Assembly: GCA_009731375.1 (NCBI GenBank)
Contig: BJOX01000315.1
Coordinates: 42,309 to 106,308 of the forward strand
Direction: 5' to 3'
DNA length: 64,000 bases
Source: Paulinella micropora
Taxonomy: Eukaryota; Cercozoa; Imbricatea; Euglyphida
In this document: in pieces, positions 43,717 to 55,323 of the stretch
Layout: the number at the start of each line of letters is the position of its first letter
Position numbering within the stretch: position 1 is the first letter of the stretch
Translations under genes and position numbers: made by a program
The notes under the pieces: generated by a model
Seen by the model: the letters and a program-made list of their open reading frames with translations, nothing else
Told to the model about the DNA's origin: nothing
The model's database searches: none

Positions 43717-44030
43717 TGTATTGATCTGTCATGGGTGAGTCCAAGGACCATGCGCCTCCATCCCTCGACCCAACAGTCACACAGTGAATATGTTGGGGGG
43801 GAAGAGGGGGGGAAGAGTGACTCTAACCATCCCTGAATAGCTCCCCGCTCGACGCCTCAAAACCCGTCACCGCCCCTAGATCTCGGAATGTATGTACCCC
43901 TTTGACCCCACGTGGTGTATGTCTTATAAAAGACACAACAACATAGCCTCGGAACCAGTGGGAAGAGGCCCAACCACCTCCTCTTTTCAAGGGGTGCCAT
44001 AGTATTATTACTGTGCACCCCTCCAAAATA
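43717..44030 (-). repeat. Repeat unit between two (AAT)n arrays, possible diverged SINE
   Basis: About 310 bp flanked on both sides by AAT. It shares CATGCGCCTCCATC and a TCTAACCA-type stretch with the neighbouring SINE copies, but most of it differs. Confidence 0.4.
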
Positions 44031-44048
44031 ATAATAATAATAATAATG

Positions 44049-44144
<96 letters not shown>

Positions 44145-44310
44145 GTGCTTCTCTGTCAATGGCGAATGCATTTCTGCACATGTGCCTCCATCGTCTCACC
44201 CGTGAGGGGAGTACGAAGAATTGACGATAGGCTCTAATGACACCCCCGCAAGGGCAGTTCCAACACTTCCAGACGGACCGGTATGTTCAATGAAAATACT
44301 GGTGGCACCA
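44031..44310 (-). mobile_element. SINE copy with (ATT)n tail, lacking the tRNA head
   Basis: 44143-44310 matches the body of the full copy at 58943-59212, and the AAT array at 44031-44142 would be its tail on the minus strand. The tRNA-like head is missing (5' truncation). Confidence 0.7.
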
Positions 44311-44362
<52 letters not shown>

Positions 44363-44604
44363 GTGCTTTTCTGACAGTAGCTGATACATTCATGTACATG
44401 CGCCTCCATCATCTCACCGCAAGGGGAGTACAAAGATTTGACCGACAGCTCTAACCACACTCCCGCAGGGCAGCTCCAAGCCTTCCAGACAGGCCAAAAC
44501 TTTCAAAGAAACATCATTTGAAAATACTGGCACCTACGGGAATCGAACTACTTAGATCCCAAATGGTATTGACTTTACCCATTGGGTTACCGTATCAGAT
44601 CGTG
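44311..44604 (-). mobile_element. Diverged SINE copy with tRNA-like head
   Basis: The body aligns loosely with the other copies (CGCCTCCATCATCTCACC). The head contains GTTCGATTCCCG (B-box) and GGTAACCCAATGGG (A-box-like) on the minus strand. A different subfamily is likely. Confidence 0.6.
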
Positions 44605-44619
44605 ATAATAATAATAGTG

Positions 44620-44670
<51 letters not shown>
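44605..44670 (+). repeat. (AAT)n
   Basis: Triplet array ending in ACTAGGGG, as do the arrays at 45788, 47760 and 48102. Confidence 0.94.
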
Positions 44671-44672
<2 letters not shown>

Positions 44673-45632
44673 TAGGGGGTGCGCCAACACCTGAAAGGGT
44701 GGTTTACCGGTGCGCTGCGCGCACCAAAACCCTCCAGCCCTACTTCTTATCACTTTTTTGGAAGGGCCCCCGGACCNNNNNNNNNNTCCACCCCCTTTCC
44801 CTTCGACAGGGTACGTTGAATTGCCGGAGGTGCCGCAAAGGGCGCCTAGTGGCAAAAAGCCTCAATTTTCAGGTGTGGGTGCCACCCGCGACCACAACGG
44901 GTACGAACAATCGAAGGGCTCCCCCGGACCTCCCCTTTCCCTGCGACAGGGTACGTTGAATAGCAGGAGGTGCCGCAAAGGGCGCCTGGTGGCAAAAAAA
45001 CCTCAATTTTTAGGTGTGGGTGCCGCCCGCGACCAGAACGGGTACGTACAATTGCCGGGCTGGGGTTCCGGGGGGAGGGGGGGGGGGCTTTCCCTTCGAC
45101 AGGGTACGTTGAATTGCCGGAGGCACCGGCAAGTGCTGCAAAAAAACAAAGAAATTTGGCATTCAGGACACTCCCCTAACGCAAATATTTGCGTGAATTT
45201 CAAAACAATAATACCAGCATCAACATCGAGTCTGGGGCTAGCCACCCTGCCAATGTGAGCTCCCAACTCCTCCTGATCACACAAACCATGATTTATAGGG
45301 ATGGAGGGTGCAAAAAAAGGCCAAAAACAAGGAACTTTGGCATTCAGGACACTCCCCTAACGCAAGTGTTGCGTCAATTATATCAGTATCAAGATCAAAC
45401 ACGGGGCTAACCTCCTTGCCAATATGAGCTCCCAACTTCCCCTGGTTCCCACAAACACAAACCATGATTTATAGGGATGGAAGGTGCAAAAAAAGGCCAA
45501 AAACAAGGAACTTTGGCATTCACTCCTAACGCAAGTGTTTGCGTCAATTATATCAGTATCAAGAAGCATGATTTATAGGGACAGGGGTGCGAAAATGCGG
45601 GGGGGGGGGGGGGGGGCAAAAATTTTTTTTTT
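44671..45632 (+). repeat. GC-rich tandem repeats, block 1
   Basis: Two interleaved unit types. Type 1, around 140-150 bp, has the landmarks GGGTACGTTGAATTGCCGGA, GGTGCCGCAAAGGGCGCC and TTTTCAGGTGTGGGTGCC. Type 2, around 170-180 bp, has GGAACTTTGGCATTCAGG, ACGCAAATATTTGCG and CATGATTTATAGGG. There are 10-base gaps at 44777-44786 and 45633-45642. No coding sense. Confidence 0.8.
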
Positions 45633-45642
45633 NNNNNNNNNN

Positions 45643-45739
45643 ACCGGTATGTTCAATGAAAATACTGGTGGCACGGGAATCGAACTGGCGATAGGGCCCA
45701 GATGGTAGAACTTGACCACTGAGCTATCACGGTGTCCAA

Positions 45740-45741
<2 letters not shown>
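45643..45741 (-). mobile_element. SINE head, copy inside duplication A
   Basis: tRNA-like head TGATAGCTCAGTGGTCAAG and GTTCGATTCCCG on the minus strand. Truncated by the gap. Confidence 0.7.
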
Positions 45742-45790
<49 letters not shown>

Positions 45791-46670
45791 TAGGGGCTGC
45801 GCCAACACCAGGATGGTTTGTGCTGCGCTTCGCGCACCCCCGCCCCCCCCCCCTCCTGTGTCGGGTACACCAAATATCAGCCGCTTACTCTCTCTGGTGT
45901 GCGCAAGTGGCGCCTGGTGGCAAAAAGACCTGAAAATTCAGGTTTGGGTGCCACCCGCGACCAAAATTTTTGTACTATTTTCGAAGACAGCTCATCAAGC
46001 AGTGTCAGGTACACTAAATATCAGCCTCTAACTCCCTCTTGTGTGCGCAAGTGGCGCCTGGTGGAAAAAAGACCTGAAATTCAGGTTTTGTGCCACCCGC
46101 GACCAAAATTTTTGTTTTTTCGAAGAGAGCTCATCAAACAGTGTCAGGTACACTAAATATCAGCCTCTAACTCCCTCTGGTGTGCGCAAGTGGCGCCTGG
46201 TGGCAAAAAAGAACTGAAAATTCAGGTTTTGTGCCACCGCGACCACAAATGGTGCTTACATACGCTATTTCTTTGGTTTCCGGGCAGAGAGCCCCCCGGA
46301 CCCCCCCTTTCCCTTCGATAGGGTACGTTGCATTGCCGGAGGTGCCGCAAGTGGCGCCCTGGTGGCAAAAAAGACCTGAATTTTCAGGTGGGGGTGCCAC
46401 CGCGACCGGAACGGGTACGTTCAATCACAGGGCTGGGGTTCCCGGGGGAAGAGTCCCCCGGACCCCCCCTTTCCCTCCGACAGGGTACGTTGAATTGCCG
46501 GAGGCACCGGCAAGTACTGCTAAAAACAAGGAAATTTGGCATTCAGGACCTCCCCTAACGCAAATATTTGCGTGAATTCCAAAAAAATTATATCAGCATC
46601 AAGATCGAGTCTGGGGCTAACTACCCTGCCAACATGAGCACCCAACTACTCCTGGTTCCCACAATCCATG
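45643..46670 (+). repeat. Duplication A, copy 1 (1,028 bp)
   Basis: Appears identical to 47957-48984 at a constant offset of 2,314, including the AAT array length. Starts right after a 10-base gap. Confidence 0.9.
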
Positions 46671-47100
46671 GATTTATTGCGATGAGGGATGCAAAAAAAG
46701 CCTAAAAAAACAAGGAAATTTGGCATTCAGGACACTGCCCCAACGCAAATATTTGGGTGAATTCCAAAAAAATTATATCTGCATCAAGATTGAGTCTGGG
46801 GCTAGCCACAATGCCAATATGAGCTCCAACTCCTCCTGGTTCCGACAACCCATGATTTATTGCGATGGGGGGTGCAGAAAAACGCCAAAAAAACAAGGAA
46901 ATTTGGCATTCAGGACACTTCCCCAACGCAAATATTTGCTTGAATGCCAAAAAAATGATATCAGCATCAAGATCGAGTCTGGGGCTAGCCACCCTGCAAG
47001 TATGAGCGCCCAACTCCTCCTGATTCCCACAAACCATGATTTATTGCGACAGGGGTGCGGAAATGTGGGGGTGTGTGGGGGGGGGGGGGGGGGGGGGGAA
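45862..47100 (+). repeat. GC-rich tandem repeats, block 2
   Basis: Units of about 125-150 bp (landmarks GTGTGCGCAAGTGGCGCCTG, GACCTGAAAATTCAGG, GGTACACTAAATATCAGCC), then type-1 and type-2 units as in block 1. Ends in poly-G and a 10-base gap at 47109-47118. Confidence 0.8.
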
Positions 47101-47118
47101 CAAATTTTNNNNNNNNNN

Positions 47119-47538
47119 CCCCCACCCCCTACTCCAACACCTTTCAAGGATAATAATAAACCATTTAGTGGATTATGCTGGGGAGGAGGGTCGTTGGGCG
47201 CCCGTCGAAGATTTTGAAGTCCGCTATTGCGGTTGATAGCCCGGGAACCCAGCGGATACCAAATTGTTATGGGTGGGGTTTTGAGGTAGTTCCAGCAACC
47301 ATGCTTGGTGTACGCACTTGCACATTCGGCAACGTTTTGCAAGAGGTTGTTGGGACTGCGGAATAACCTCGGCTTAGTGTACTCTTGCCCTCAGGAGTTC
47401 CATCGGAGGCCCCTTTTACCAGTCGAGAGACTGACTAGGTGGGGATGGAACAACACGAACAAGGGAATGGAGGCTCATGTCCGGAAACGGATCTTGCTAA
47501 TATATAGTATCAGCTGCATCAGTACGCCTTAGAGGAAG

Positions 47539-47539
<1 letters not shown>
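47119..47539 (+). other. Unique segment, no supported gene
   Basis: Short frames only. The plus-strand sequence 47175-47366 is open but unrecognised. Confidence 0.4.
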
Positions 47540-47584
<45 letters not shown>

Positions 47585-47625
47585 TTTAAGTTGGCATCAC
47601 AGTTTAATGCCTTAAGGCCATTGGG

Positions 47626-47673
<48 letters not shown>

Positions 47674-47708
47674 AATACTAATACTAATACTAATACTAAT
47701 ACTAATAC

Positions 47709-47757
<49 letters not shown>
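47540..47757 (+). repeat. (ATT)n and (AAT)n arrays facing each other
   Basis: ATT at 47540-47583, a 45-bp spacer, then AAT/ACTAAT at 47628-47757. The two arrays are complementary and could fold. Confidence 0.93.
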
Positions 47758-47760
<3 letters not shown>

Positions 47761-47851
47761 TAGGGGCTGCGCCAACACCTCAAAGGATGGTTTGTGGTGC
47801 GCTTCGCGCACCCCCCCCCCCCCCCCCCCCCCCCCCGGGGGNNNNNNNNNN

Positions 47852-48052
47852 GGGAGTACGAAGAATTGACGATAGGCTCTAATGACACCCCCGCAAGGGC
47901 AGTTCCAACACTTCCAGACGGACCGGTATGTTCAATGAAAATACTGGTCCAGACGGACCGGTATGTTCAATGAAAATACTGGTGGCACGGGAATCGAACT
48001 GGCGATAGGGCCCAGATGGTAGAACTTGACCACTGAGCTATCACGGTGTCCA
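47852..48052 (-). mobile_element. SINE copy, truncated by a gap
   Basis: Body from GGGAGTACGAAGAATTGACG to the tRNA-like head. It has a duplicated CGGACCGGTATGTTCAATG segment, as in the full copy. Confidence 0.8.
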
Positions 48053-48053
48053 A

Positions 48054-48104
<51 letters not shown>

Positions 48105-48984
48105 TAGGGGCTGCGCCAACACCAGGATGGTTTGTGCTGCGCTTCGCGCACCCCCGCCCCCCCCCCCTCCTGTGTCGGGTACACCAAATATCAGCCGCTT
48201 ACTCTCTCTGGTGTGCGCAAGTGGCGCCTGGTGGCAAAAAGACCTGAAAATTCAGGTTTGGGTGCCACCCGCGACCAAAATTTTTGTACTATTTTCGAAG
48301 ACAGCTCATCAAGCAGTGTCAGGTACACTAAATATCAGCCTCTAACTCCCTCTTGTGTGCGCAAGTGGCGCCTGGTGGAAAAAAGACCTGAAATTCAGGT
48401 TTTGTGCCACCCGCGACCAAAATTTTTGTTTTTTCGAAGAGAGCTCATCAAACAGTGTCAGGTACACTAAATATCAGCCTCTAACTCCCTCTGGTGTGCG
48501 CAAGTGGCGCCTGGTGGCAAAAAAGAACTGAAAATTCAGGTTTTGTGCCACCGCGACCACAAATGGTGCTTACATACGCTATTTCTTTGGTTTCCGGGCA
48601 GAGAGCCCCCCGGACCCCCCCTTTCCCTTCGATAGGGTACGTTGCATTGCCGGAGGTGCCGCAAGTGGCGCCCTGGTGGCAAAAAAGACCTGAATTTTCA
48701 GGTGGGGGTGCCACCGCGACCGGAACGGGTACGTTCAATCACAGGGCTGGGGTTCCCGGGGGAAGAGTCCCCCGGACCCCCCCTTTCCCTCCGACAGGGT
48801 ACGTTGAATTGCCGGAGGCACCGGCAAGTACTGCTAAAAACAAGGAAATTTGGCATTCAGGACCTCCCCTAACGCAAATATTTGCGTGAATTCCAAAAAA
48901 ATTATATCAGCATCAAGATCGAGTCTGGGGCTAACTACCCTGCCAACATGAGCACCCAACTACTCCTGGTTCCCACAATCCATG
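47957..48984 (+). repeat. Duplication A, copy 2
   Basis: See copy 1 at 45643. The copies diverge after CACAATCCATG. Confidence 0.9.
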
Positions 48985-49113
48985 ATTATTGCGATGAGGG
49001 ATGCAAAAAAAGCCTTAAAAAACAAGGAAATTTGGCATTCAGGACACTGCCCTAACGCAAATATTTGGGTGAATTCCAAAGAAATCATAACAGCATACTC
49101 CAACCTTTTTCAG

Positions 49114-49116
<3 letters not shown>

Positions 49117-49186
<70 letters not shown>

Positions 49187-49187
49187 C
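49117..49187 (+). repeat. (AAT)n
   Basis: Triplet array ending the repeat nest. A short ATCAGCAA...AAAACAGAAAAA direct repeat follows (49198-49274). Confidence 0.94.
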
Positions 49188-49274
49188 TCCATCGATATCA
49201 ACAACCAATAAAAACAGAAAAAATGAGCAAATAAATATCAGCAATCAATAAAAACAGAAAAATGAGCAAATAAA

Positions 49275-49577
49275 TCAGTAACGTATAGTATTCACAATAC
49301 GATTTGAGCGATGGTAGCAAGCAGGGATTCCTAAGCTACCTTTGGGAATCTTTTCTGGGGTCTTTGCTGCCTTATGTTTGCGGCGTATGCACATAAACCA
49401 TCCCGCGAAAGCCACCGCTATTAGCAGCGAAGCCGAAACGCCCGAGGTAACGCCAGCGAACACCCCACATCGTTCGTGAACAGAAATTCCATGGGTGCCG
49501 CTGTAAATTTCATTTGCAGCACAAGCATAACATTGATATGTATTCACAGCATTGTTGATTTCAGCAGTCAATTCCAT
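49275..49577 (-). CDS. Receptor-like protein, probable C-terminal exon with membrane segment
   Basis: The frame gives CYACAANEIYSGTHGISVHE, then a hydrophobic stretch GVSASLLIAVAFAGWFMCI followed at once by RRKHKAAK. That is the layout of a single-pass membrane helix with a basic stop-transfer signal. About 35 cytosolic residues follow to a TAA stop. The 5' splice boundary is not clear and the phase with the upstream exon (50202) could not be confirmed, so its place in this gene is inferred from position and topology. Confidence 0.45.
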   Translation of the reverse strand: MELTAEINNAVNTYQCYACAANEIYSGTHGISVHERCGVFAGVTSGVSASLLIAVAFAGWFMCIRRKHKAAKTPEKIPKGSLGIPACYHRSNRIVNTIRY

Positions 49578-49943
49578 ATTACACCTTTATCGTGTCATTT
49601 TGCTTATTTATTTATTTGTTTATTTATTTTAGTTATTCATTTATTATTTCTATATTTATTTATCTACACATTATTAAATTTATGTATCTTTGTTTGATTC
49701 ATTCATCGATTTATGTATTAATTTATAACAAACGTCGAGATATAGCACAAAGCCTTCAAGAAGATACACAAAGCGCACAAAGCTTTCAAGAAGATACACA
49801 AAGCAAAGATGAAGAAAAGGGACGAAAGCACTTGGTATAGAAGTAGCTGTAGTGTTAGTAGTAGTAATGGTGGTGGCGGTAGTAGTAGTGTAGTAGTATT
49901 GATAGTGGAAGTTCAAAGAAGGAGAAGAAATAGAAAGAAGAAC

Positions 49944-49975
<32 letters not shown>

Positions 49976-50201
49976 GAAGTAGAAGAAGAAGAAGAGAACA
50001 ATACCCCACAAAGTGTCTTGCAACGATCCTTGTCTGACTAGGACCGGAATGCATCATATAGTAAAGCACCACGTTGCGCATGCATATGCATCTAAAAGTC
50101 TAGCTAAGCAGACGTCGAGCAGGGAAAATGCCCGTCTAGGTGATGTTATGTGCCAACACATAGTGTGCAATAAGAAGCATCTACATCAAGGTTATTGTTA
50201 C

Positions 50202-50348
50202 CTCCACCCGAAGGGAATGCCTCCGCTGTACACCCGAAGGGAACGCCTCCGCTGTAGCTGACCGTCCCATGATAGCCGGAGGCGCACGTGCAGGCACCAG
50301 CCGTGCCTGCGTAGCCAGGGGGTAACTGCCAAGAATCGCAGGGGATCG
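50202..50348 (-). CDS. Receptor-like protein, cysteine-rich module exon (copy 1)
   Basis: 147 nt, phase 1 on both sides, acceptor GGTGTGCAG and donor GTAACA. It encodes GYAGTAGACTCASGYHGTVS then YSGGVPFGCT, with a short internal duplication of SGGVPFG-type sequence at its end. The CxC...GYxG...GC pattern is EGF-like. Confidence 0.62.
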
Positions 50349-50779
50349 CTGCACACCAATAGCGTTACATGTGAAAGGTTAGAACAAAAGAACTGAATCC
50401 CACAAAGTGTCCCCCGTTCGGTCCTTAATTATAGTAATGACGTAATTATAATTATTATATTATGATGATATCATTATAATAAAGCTATCATGTTGCACAA
50501 ACATCCTACTAATAGCCCTTGTAAAATTAATCGCAGGCAATCGGCATGATGAACGTTACGGACTCGGACAAGTAGTGCTCCGAAAGCGCCACACAGTGAC
50601 TGAGAAGTTTTTTGTACTTAAGTACAAGGAACAATTATTATGACATCAAGCGTTTCGATCTCAGTCCATTCTGCTTGTTCATGCGTATGCAGCAGTCCGT
50701 TTGCAAGCTGCTATATTATATTACTACTCAGGTTCGTTATTCGACTTCGTTGAACCAAGGTCGATGTCATGATCACGAC

Positions 50780-50854
50780 CTTTGCAAATGCGATTCTGCG
50801 ATCCCGAGCATCCCGCTGCGTACGTGTTTGATGGACACGTCTGATTGTCACAAG
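50780..50854 (-). CDS. Receptor-like protein, TNFR/EGF-like small exon (copy 1)
   Basis: 75 nt, phase 1-1: CDNQTCPSNTYAAGCSGSQN then RICK. The cysteine spacing resembles TNFR-type or ephrin-receptor-like cysteine-rich repeats. Copy 2 is at 52793. Confidence 0.6.
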
Positions 50855-51244
50855 CTGCATGCACACAAGTAAATTGAAGATTGTCTTGCTAAGCCACACA
50901 TAATGCAGCTATAGAGATCTAGAGGCGATTGGAAACACATTGATTCGCACGGCCTTGTGATTTTCTCCAGAATATTATAACTTCGGTGTTTGCCCGAAGT
51001 GGCACGTACAGTGAGCCAGACGGAAAATCTGGAGCGACAAAAGATGCAGGATGTAATGCATGACGTGTCTGCAAAGCACAGGCCTGGCAGGGAACAGCTG
51101 ACAATCATGTGATAGTGTCAGATTGGCCAGCGATGAAGGCACACAAAAACAATAAGTCTCAGCGCAATGTGGTATGCATATGCACCTACCGACCATATGT
51201 AACTTTTAAAGCAAGCTTACACCAAGCAGGGCAAACATTCAGAC

Positions 51245-51358
51245 CTTGGCATCCGACGGGAAAGTTTCCGCTGTAGCTGGCCGTCCCATAATAGCCAGAG
51301 GCGCACGTGCAGGCACCAGCCGTGCCGTTGTATCCCACGGGCGACAAGCAGGAAATTC
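51245..51358 (-). CDS. Receptor-like protein, cysteine-rich module exon (copy 2)
   Basis: 114 nt, phase 1-1, acceptor GGTGTGCAG and donor GTCTGAATG: ISCLSPVGYNGTAGACTCAS then GYYGTASYSGNFPVGCQ. Confidence 0.65.
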
Positions 51359-52238
51359 CTGCACACCAGTATATTCCCCAATCGTGCCGGAACTAAATAG
51401 ACAGATGGATAGATAGATAGATAATGATAGAGATAGATAAATAGATGGATAGATAGATAGATAAGAGAAAAAGACCCCGCAAAGTGTCTTGCAACGATCC
51501 TTGGCTGGCTAGGACCGGAATGCATTATATAGTAAATCACCACGTTGCGCATGCATATGCATGTAAACGTCTAGCTAAGCGGACGTCGAGCAGGGAAATT
51601 CCAGTCTAGTAGGTGATATTATGTGCCAACACATAGTGTACAATAAGAAGCATCTACATCAAGGTTATTGTTACCTCTTGTACTATCGATATCAATATTC
51701 TAATATTAATAAGCAGCTTGTAGAATCAGAATATGTAATGATGCTGCAAAATTTATATTCTTAGTTTGCAGAAGTTCTTAGACCTTCAATACAAACCAAA
51801 CAATGACTGCCAACGCTTTGATCTCAGTGAGCTCCGCTTGTGCATGCTTGTGCAGCAGCTCGTCAAAAGCTCTCATCACGCATCAAGAGTCTTCTCATCA
51901 ACCATAGCACAGGTTGTGGATGCAAGATCCGGCTGAGAACGAAGCGCTTGAATTCATTGTTATTGCACTAAGAAGTATGAACTTTCCAGAGGGGTGAGAA
52001 TCTGATCTGCTGCTGTCGCAGGAATACAAACGGCAAAAGTGACAAGGGACGAGCCAGAAACTTAGAATCATGTGAAAGTGATAAGGGACAAGCGTAATAA
52101 GAAAAGAATTGCTATGAAAGTATAATTATAATGAAGCTTAGCTGGCATCGCGCAATCGCAAGACAGAGAGTCGAAGCTATTCAAGCAATTTAATTCACAT
52201 CTGTATGTTTCGAGCAGGGCAAACATTCAGCTGCAGAC

Positions 52239-52349
52239 CTGTACACCCGACGGGAAAGCCTCCGCTGTAGCTGACCGTCCCATAATAGCCGGAGGCGCAC
52301 GTGCAGGCACCAGCCTTGCCTGTGTACCCCGTGTAAGTGCAGGGGATCG
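52239..52349 (-). CDS. Receptor-like protein, cysteine-rich module exon (copy 3)
   Basis: 111 nt, phase 1-1, acceptor GGTGTGCAG and donor GTCTGCAGC: IPCTYTGYTGKAGACTCASG then YYGTVSYSGGFPVGCT. It differs from the exon at 54515 at only a few bases. Confidence 0.65.
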
Positions 52350-52792
52350 CTGCACACCAATAGCGTTACATTTCAAAGTTTAGAACAAAAGAACAGAATC
52401 CCACAAAGTGTCCCCCGTTCGGTCCTTAATTATAGTAATGACGAATATATTATGATGAAATTATGATAATCAAGCTGCCACGTTGCACAGACATCTCACT
52501 AATAGCCCTTGTAAAATTAGTCGCAGGGAATCGCTAGTATTACGCTCAATGAGGCCACATTATGAACGTTACGGACTCGGACAAGTATAGCTCGGAAAGC
52601 GCCACACAGTGACTGAGAAGTTTTTTGTACTTAAGTACAAGGAACAATTATTATGACATCAAGCGTTTCGATCTCAGTCCATTCTGCTTGTTCATGCGTA
52701 TGCAGCAGTTCGTTTGCAAGCTGTTATATTATATTACTACTCAGGTTCGTTTTTCGACTTCGATGGACCAAGGTCAATGTCATGATCACGAC

Positions 52793-52864
52793 CTGTGCAA
52801 ATGCGATTCTGCGATCCCGAGCATCCGCCGTTTGCGTACGTGTTTGATGGACACGTCTGACAAG
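52793..52864 (-). CDS. Receptor-like protein, TNFR/EGF-like small exon (copy 2)
   Basis: 72 nt, phase 1-1: CQTCPSNTYANGGCSGSQNR then ICT. The surrounding 52605-52890 matches 50590-50880, marking a genomic duplication. Confidence 0.6.
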
Positions 52865-52968
52865 CTGCATGCACACAAGTAAATTGAATATTGTCGTTCC
52901 GGAACTAAATAGATAGATGGATAGATAGAGATAGATAGATAACGACAGGGATAGACAGACAGATAGAC

Positions 52969-53013
<45 letters not shown>

Positions 53014-53029
53014 TGTTTGGTCTATCAGC

Positions 53030-53684
53030 TCTGCATATCCGAAGACATAGGCATCCATTCCACCCCGCCTCCAGATGGAGGCTGGGTAGCGGGCTGGGAG
53101 GTAGCACTAAGCTTAGAATGTATGCAGTCTGAAGGTTCTACGGCCCTCCCTGGCTAGAGGGCCGTAGAACCAACCCAGACACGTGTCCGTGATCACGTGC
53201 CCCACCAAGGCTCGGGCCCGAGGGGTAGGGTACACCAACCCTCGAGCTTCATCCAAGGCGACCACTTTCGCGGCGGACGGACTATACCTTAAGATCTCCC
53301 TGCTTATGTGCCTACCCGCACACAGGAAGATCCCACTCCCGTCTAGTCTCTGAACCTTTCCCATTTGTCAGGACACCACTGGGTAGTGGCGACGGAGGAC
53401 TACCGGGCCAGCTGCAGCGGTGACATAAGTGGGCCGACGTCGAGAGTAGTGGCCATTCGCCATAACCACTGGTCACTAAACTCACGTCGGAACACCAAGT
53501 CAGTCCAAAGCAGCCAATCAGGGGTAGTCGTACCGAGTAGGAGCCATGCGCGGGGTTGGCCTGACAAGAAGGGACTTGGCTGCGGATAACCCATTATTCC
53601 CAGCGTGGCCATATCCTTCTAGTTTTTACCATCCGACGAGCGTTACCTCGCCTGCTGCACCTTGCGGTTTCCCGCAGGCCGCGA
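53030..53684. mobile_element. 0.65-kb dispersed repeat X, copy 1 (truncated)
   Basis: ATATGTTTGGTCTATCAGCT to CCCGCAGGCCGCG matches 59476-60144 with few differences. It contains a perfect 15-bp hairpin GGTTCTACGGCCCTC / GAGGGCCGTAGAACC. Both sides are (GATA)n. It lies in an intron of the receptor-like gene. The class is unknown. Confidence 0.75.
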
Positions 53685-53699
53685 TAGATAGATAGATAA

Positions 53700-53744
<45 letters not shown>

Positions 53745-54514
53745 GAAAAAGACCCCACAAAGTGTCCTTGCAACGATCCTTGGCTGACTAGGACCGGAAT
53801 GCAATATATAGTAAATCACCACGTTGCGCATGCATATGCATCTAAACGTCTAGCTAAGCGGACGTCGAGCAGGAAAAATACTTTTCTAGGTGATATTATG
53901 TGCCAACACATAGTGCACAATAAGAAGCATCTACATCAAGGCTATTGAAACCTCTTGTACTATCGATATCAATATTCTAATATTAATAAGCACTTTGTAG
54001 AATCAGAATATGTAATGATGCTGCAAAATTTATATTCTTAGTTTGCAGAAGTTCTTAGACCTTCAATACAAACCAAACAATGACTGCCAACGCTTTGATC
54101 TCAGTGAGCTCCGCTTGTGCATGCTTGTGCAGCAGCTCGTCAAAAGCTCTCATCACGCATCAAGAGTCTTCTCATCAACCATAGCACAGGTTGTGGATGC
54201 AAGATCCGGCTGAGAACGAAGCGCTTGAATTCATTGTTTATTGCACTAAGAAGTATGAACTTTCCAGAGGGGTGAGAATCTGATCTGCTGCTGTCGCAGG
54301 AATACAAACGGCAAAAGTGACAAGGGACGAGTCAGAAACTTAGAATCATGTGAAAGTGATAAGGGACAAGCGTAATAAGAAAAGAATTGCCATGAAAGTA
54401 TAATTATAATGAAGCTTTGCTCAGGCATCGCGCAATCGCAAGACAGAGAGTCGAAGCTATTCAAGCGAATTCACATCTGCATGTTTCGAGCAGGGCAAAC
54501 ATTCAGCTGCAGAC

Positions 54515-54625
54515 CTGTACACCCGACGGGAAAGCCTCCGCTGTAGCTGACCGTCCCATAATAGCCGGAGGCGCACGTGCAGGCACCAGCCGTGCCTGCG
54601 TAGCCCGTGTAAGTGCAGGGGATCG
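54515..54625 (-). CDS. Receptor-like protein, cysteine-rich module exon (copy 4)
   Basis: 111 nt, phase 1-1: IPCTYTGYAGTAGACTCASG then YYGTVSYSGGFPVGCT. Confidence 0.65.
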
Positions 54626-54856
54626 CTGCACACCAATAGCGTTACATTTCAAAGTTTAGAACAAAAGAACAGAATCCCACAAAGTGTCACGTCCGATAGC
54701 GCTGCAAAGTGTTAAATTAGTGAGGAGATCATATAATTGTCAAGCCATGAGAAAAATTGTCATATGTTTGCCGAAAGAGCAGTAATTGTACGGATCGAAT
54801 GTTACTCTTGATCTTTCATATGAAATGCAGCCTCAGTAAAGCGCAGGGTTCGGTAC

Positions 54857-54910
54857 CGGTAGTGCACTGGCTTCCTGTCCAGCCCGCGTCACAGGTGCAC
54901 ACGTTCGGCC
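54857..54910 (-). CDS. Receptor-like protein, EGF-like exon
   Basis: 54 nt, phase 1-1, acceptor CCTGAATAG and donor GTACCG: PNVCTCDAGWTGSQCTT. This is the classic EGF C-terminal half (CxCxxGWxGxxC). Confidence 0.65.
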
Positions 54911-55248
54911 CTATTCAGGTTTGCATCAACAAAAACAACAACAAAAAATTTAAGTTTTTACAACGTTACCTACACCACATTCCGTAATCACTTTAAAAGT
55001 TTATATTGATTCAAACAGGGTAATGAGATAGATTCTTCTTGTTTTTAATAGTAATCTGACGTAAATGGTGTGACAAGTCTATCAAGGTCTACCTTCGAAC
55101 AAGCACCGTTTCCTGAGGTAGATAGGTAGATAGGTATATATCGTCTCCACGCCAAGCTACCTGGAACTGCTTTGCGGGATTTTGACAAGACAGTGGAACA
55201 CAAAGTATGTCATGTGTCTATATTGTGTACGCATGTAACTTTGTATAC

Positions 55249-55323
55249 CAGTACACCAGCCATGATCTCCACATGGCATGGGATCGTCGCAGAGCGGTGA
55301 ACCACAGTACACGCCCTGATAGC
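55249..55323 (-). CDS. Receptor-like protein, EGF-like exon
   Basis: 75 nt, phase 1-1, acceptor TGCTGCTAG and donor GTATAC: YQGVYCGSPLCDDPMPCGDH then GWCT. This holds the end of one EGF unit (GYxGxxC) and the start of the next. Confidence 0.65.

Larger units (their letters stand above)
50003..54680 (-). repeat. Tandemly duplicated exon-intron block of the receptor-like gene
   Basis: The stretch CCCCACAAAGTGTCTTGCAA... TAGGTGATATTATGTGCC occurs at about 50003, 51473 and 53748. 51690-52390 matches 53950-54680 almost throughout. 50590-50880 matches 52605-52890. Unequal exchange of about 2.2-kb units has multiplied the cysteine-rich exons. Confidence 0.8.

Noticed and set aside
46167-48889. Pairs of identical short frames (for example 46180-46575 and 48494-48889)
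   Set aside because: They sit in the duplicated tandem repeats, have no start context or domain, and are alike only because the DNA is duplicated.
49990-54700. CRISPR-like array of repeated blocks
   Set aside because: Units are hundreds of bp, contain exons and splice sites, and the genome is eukaryotic.
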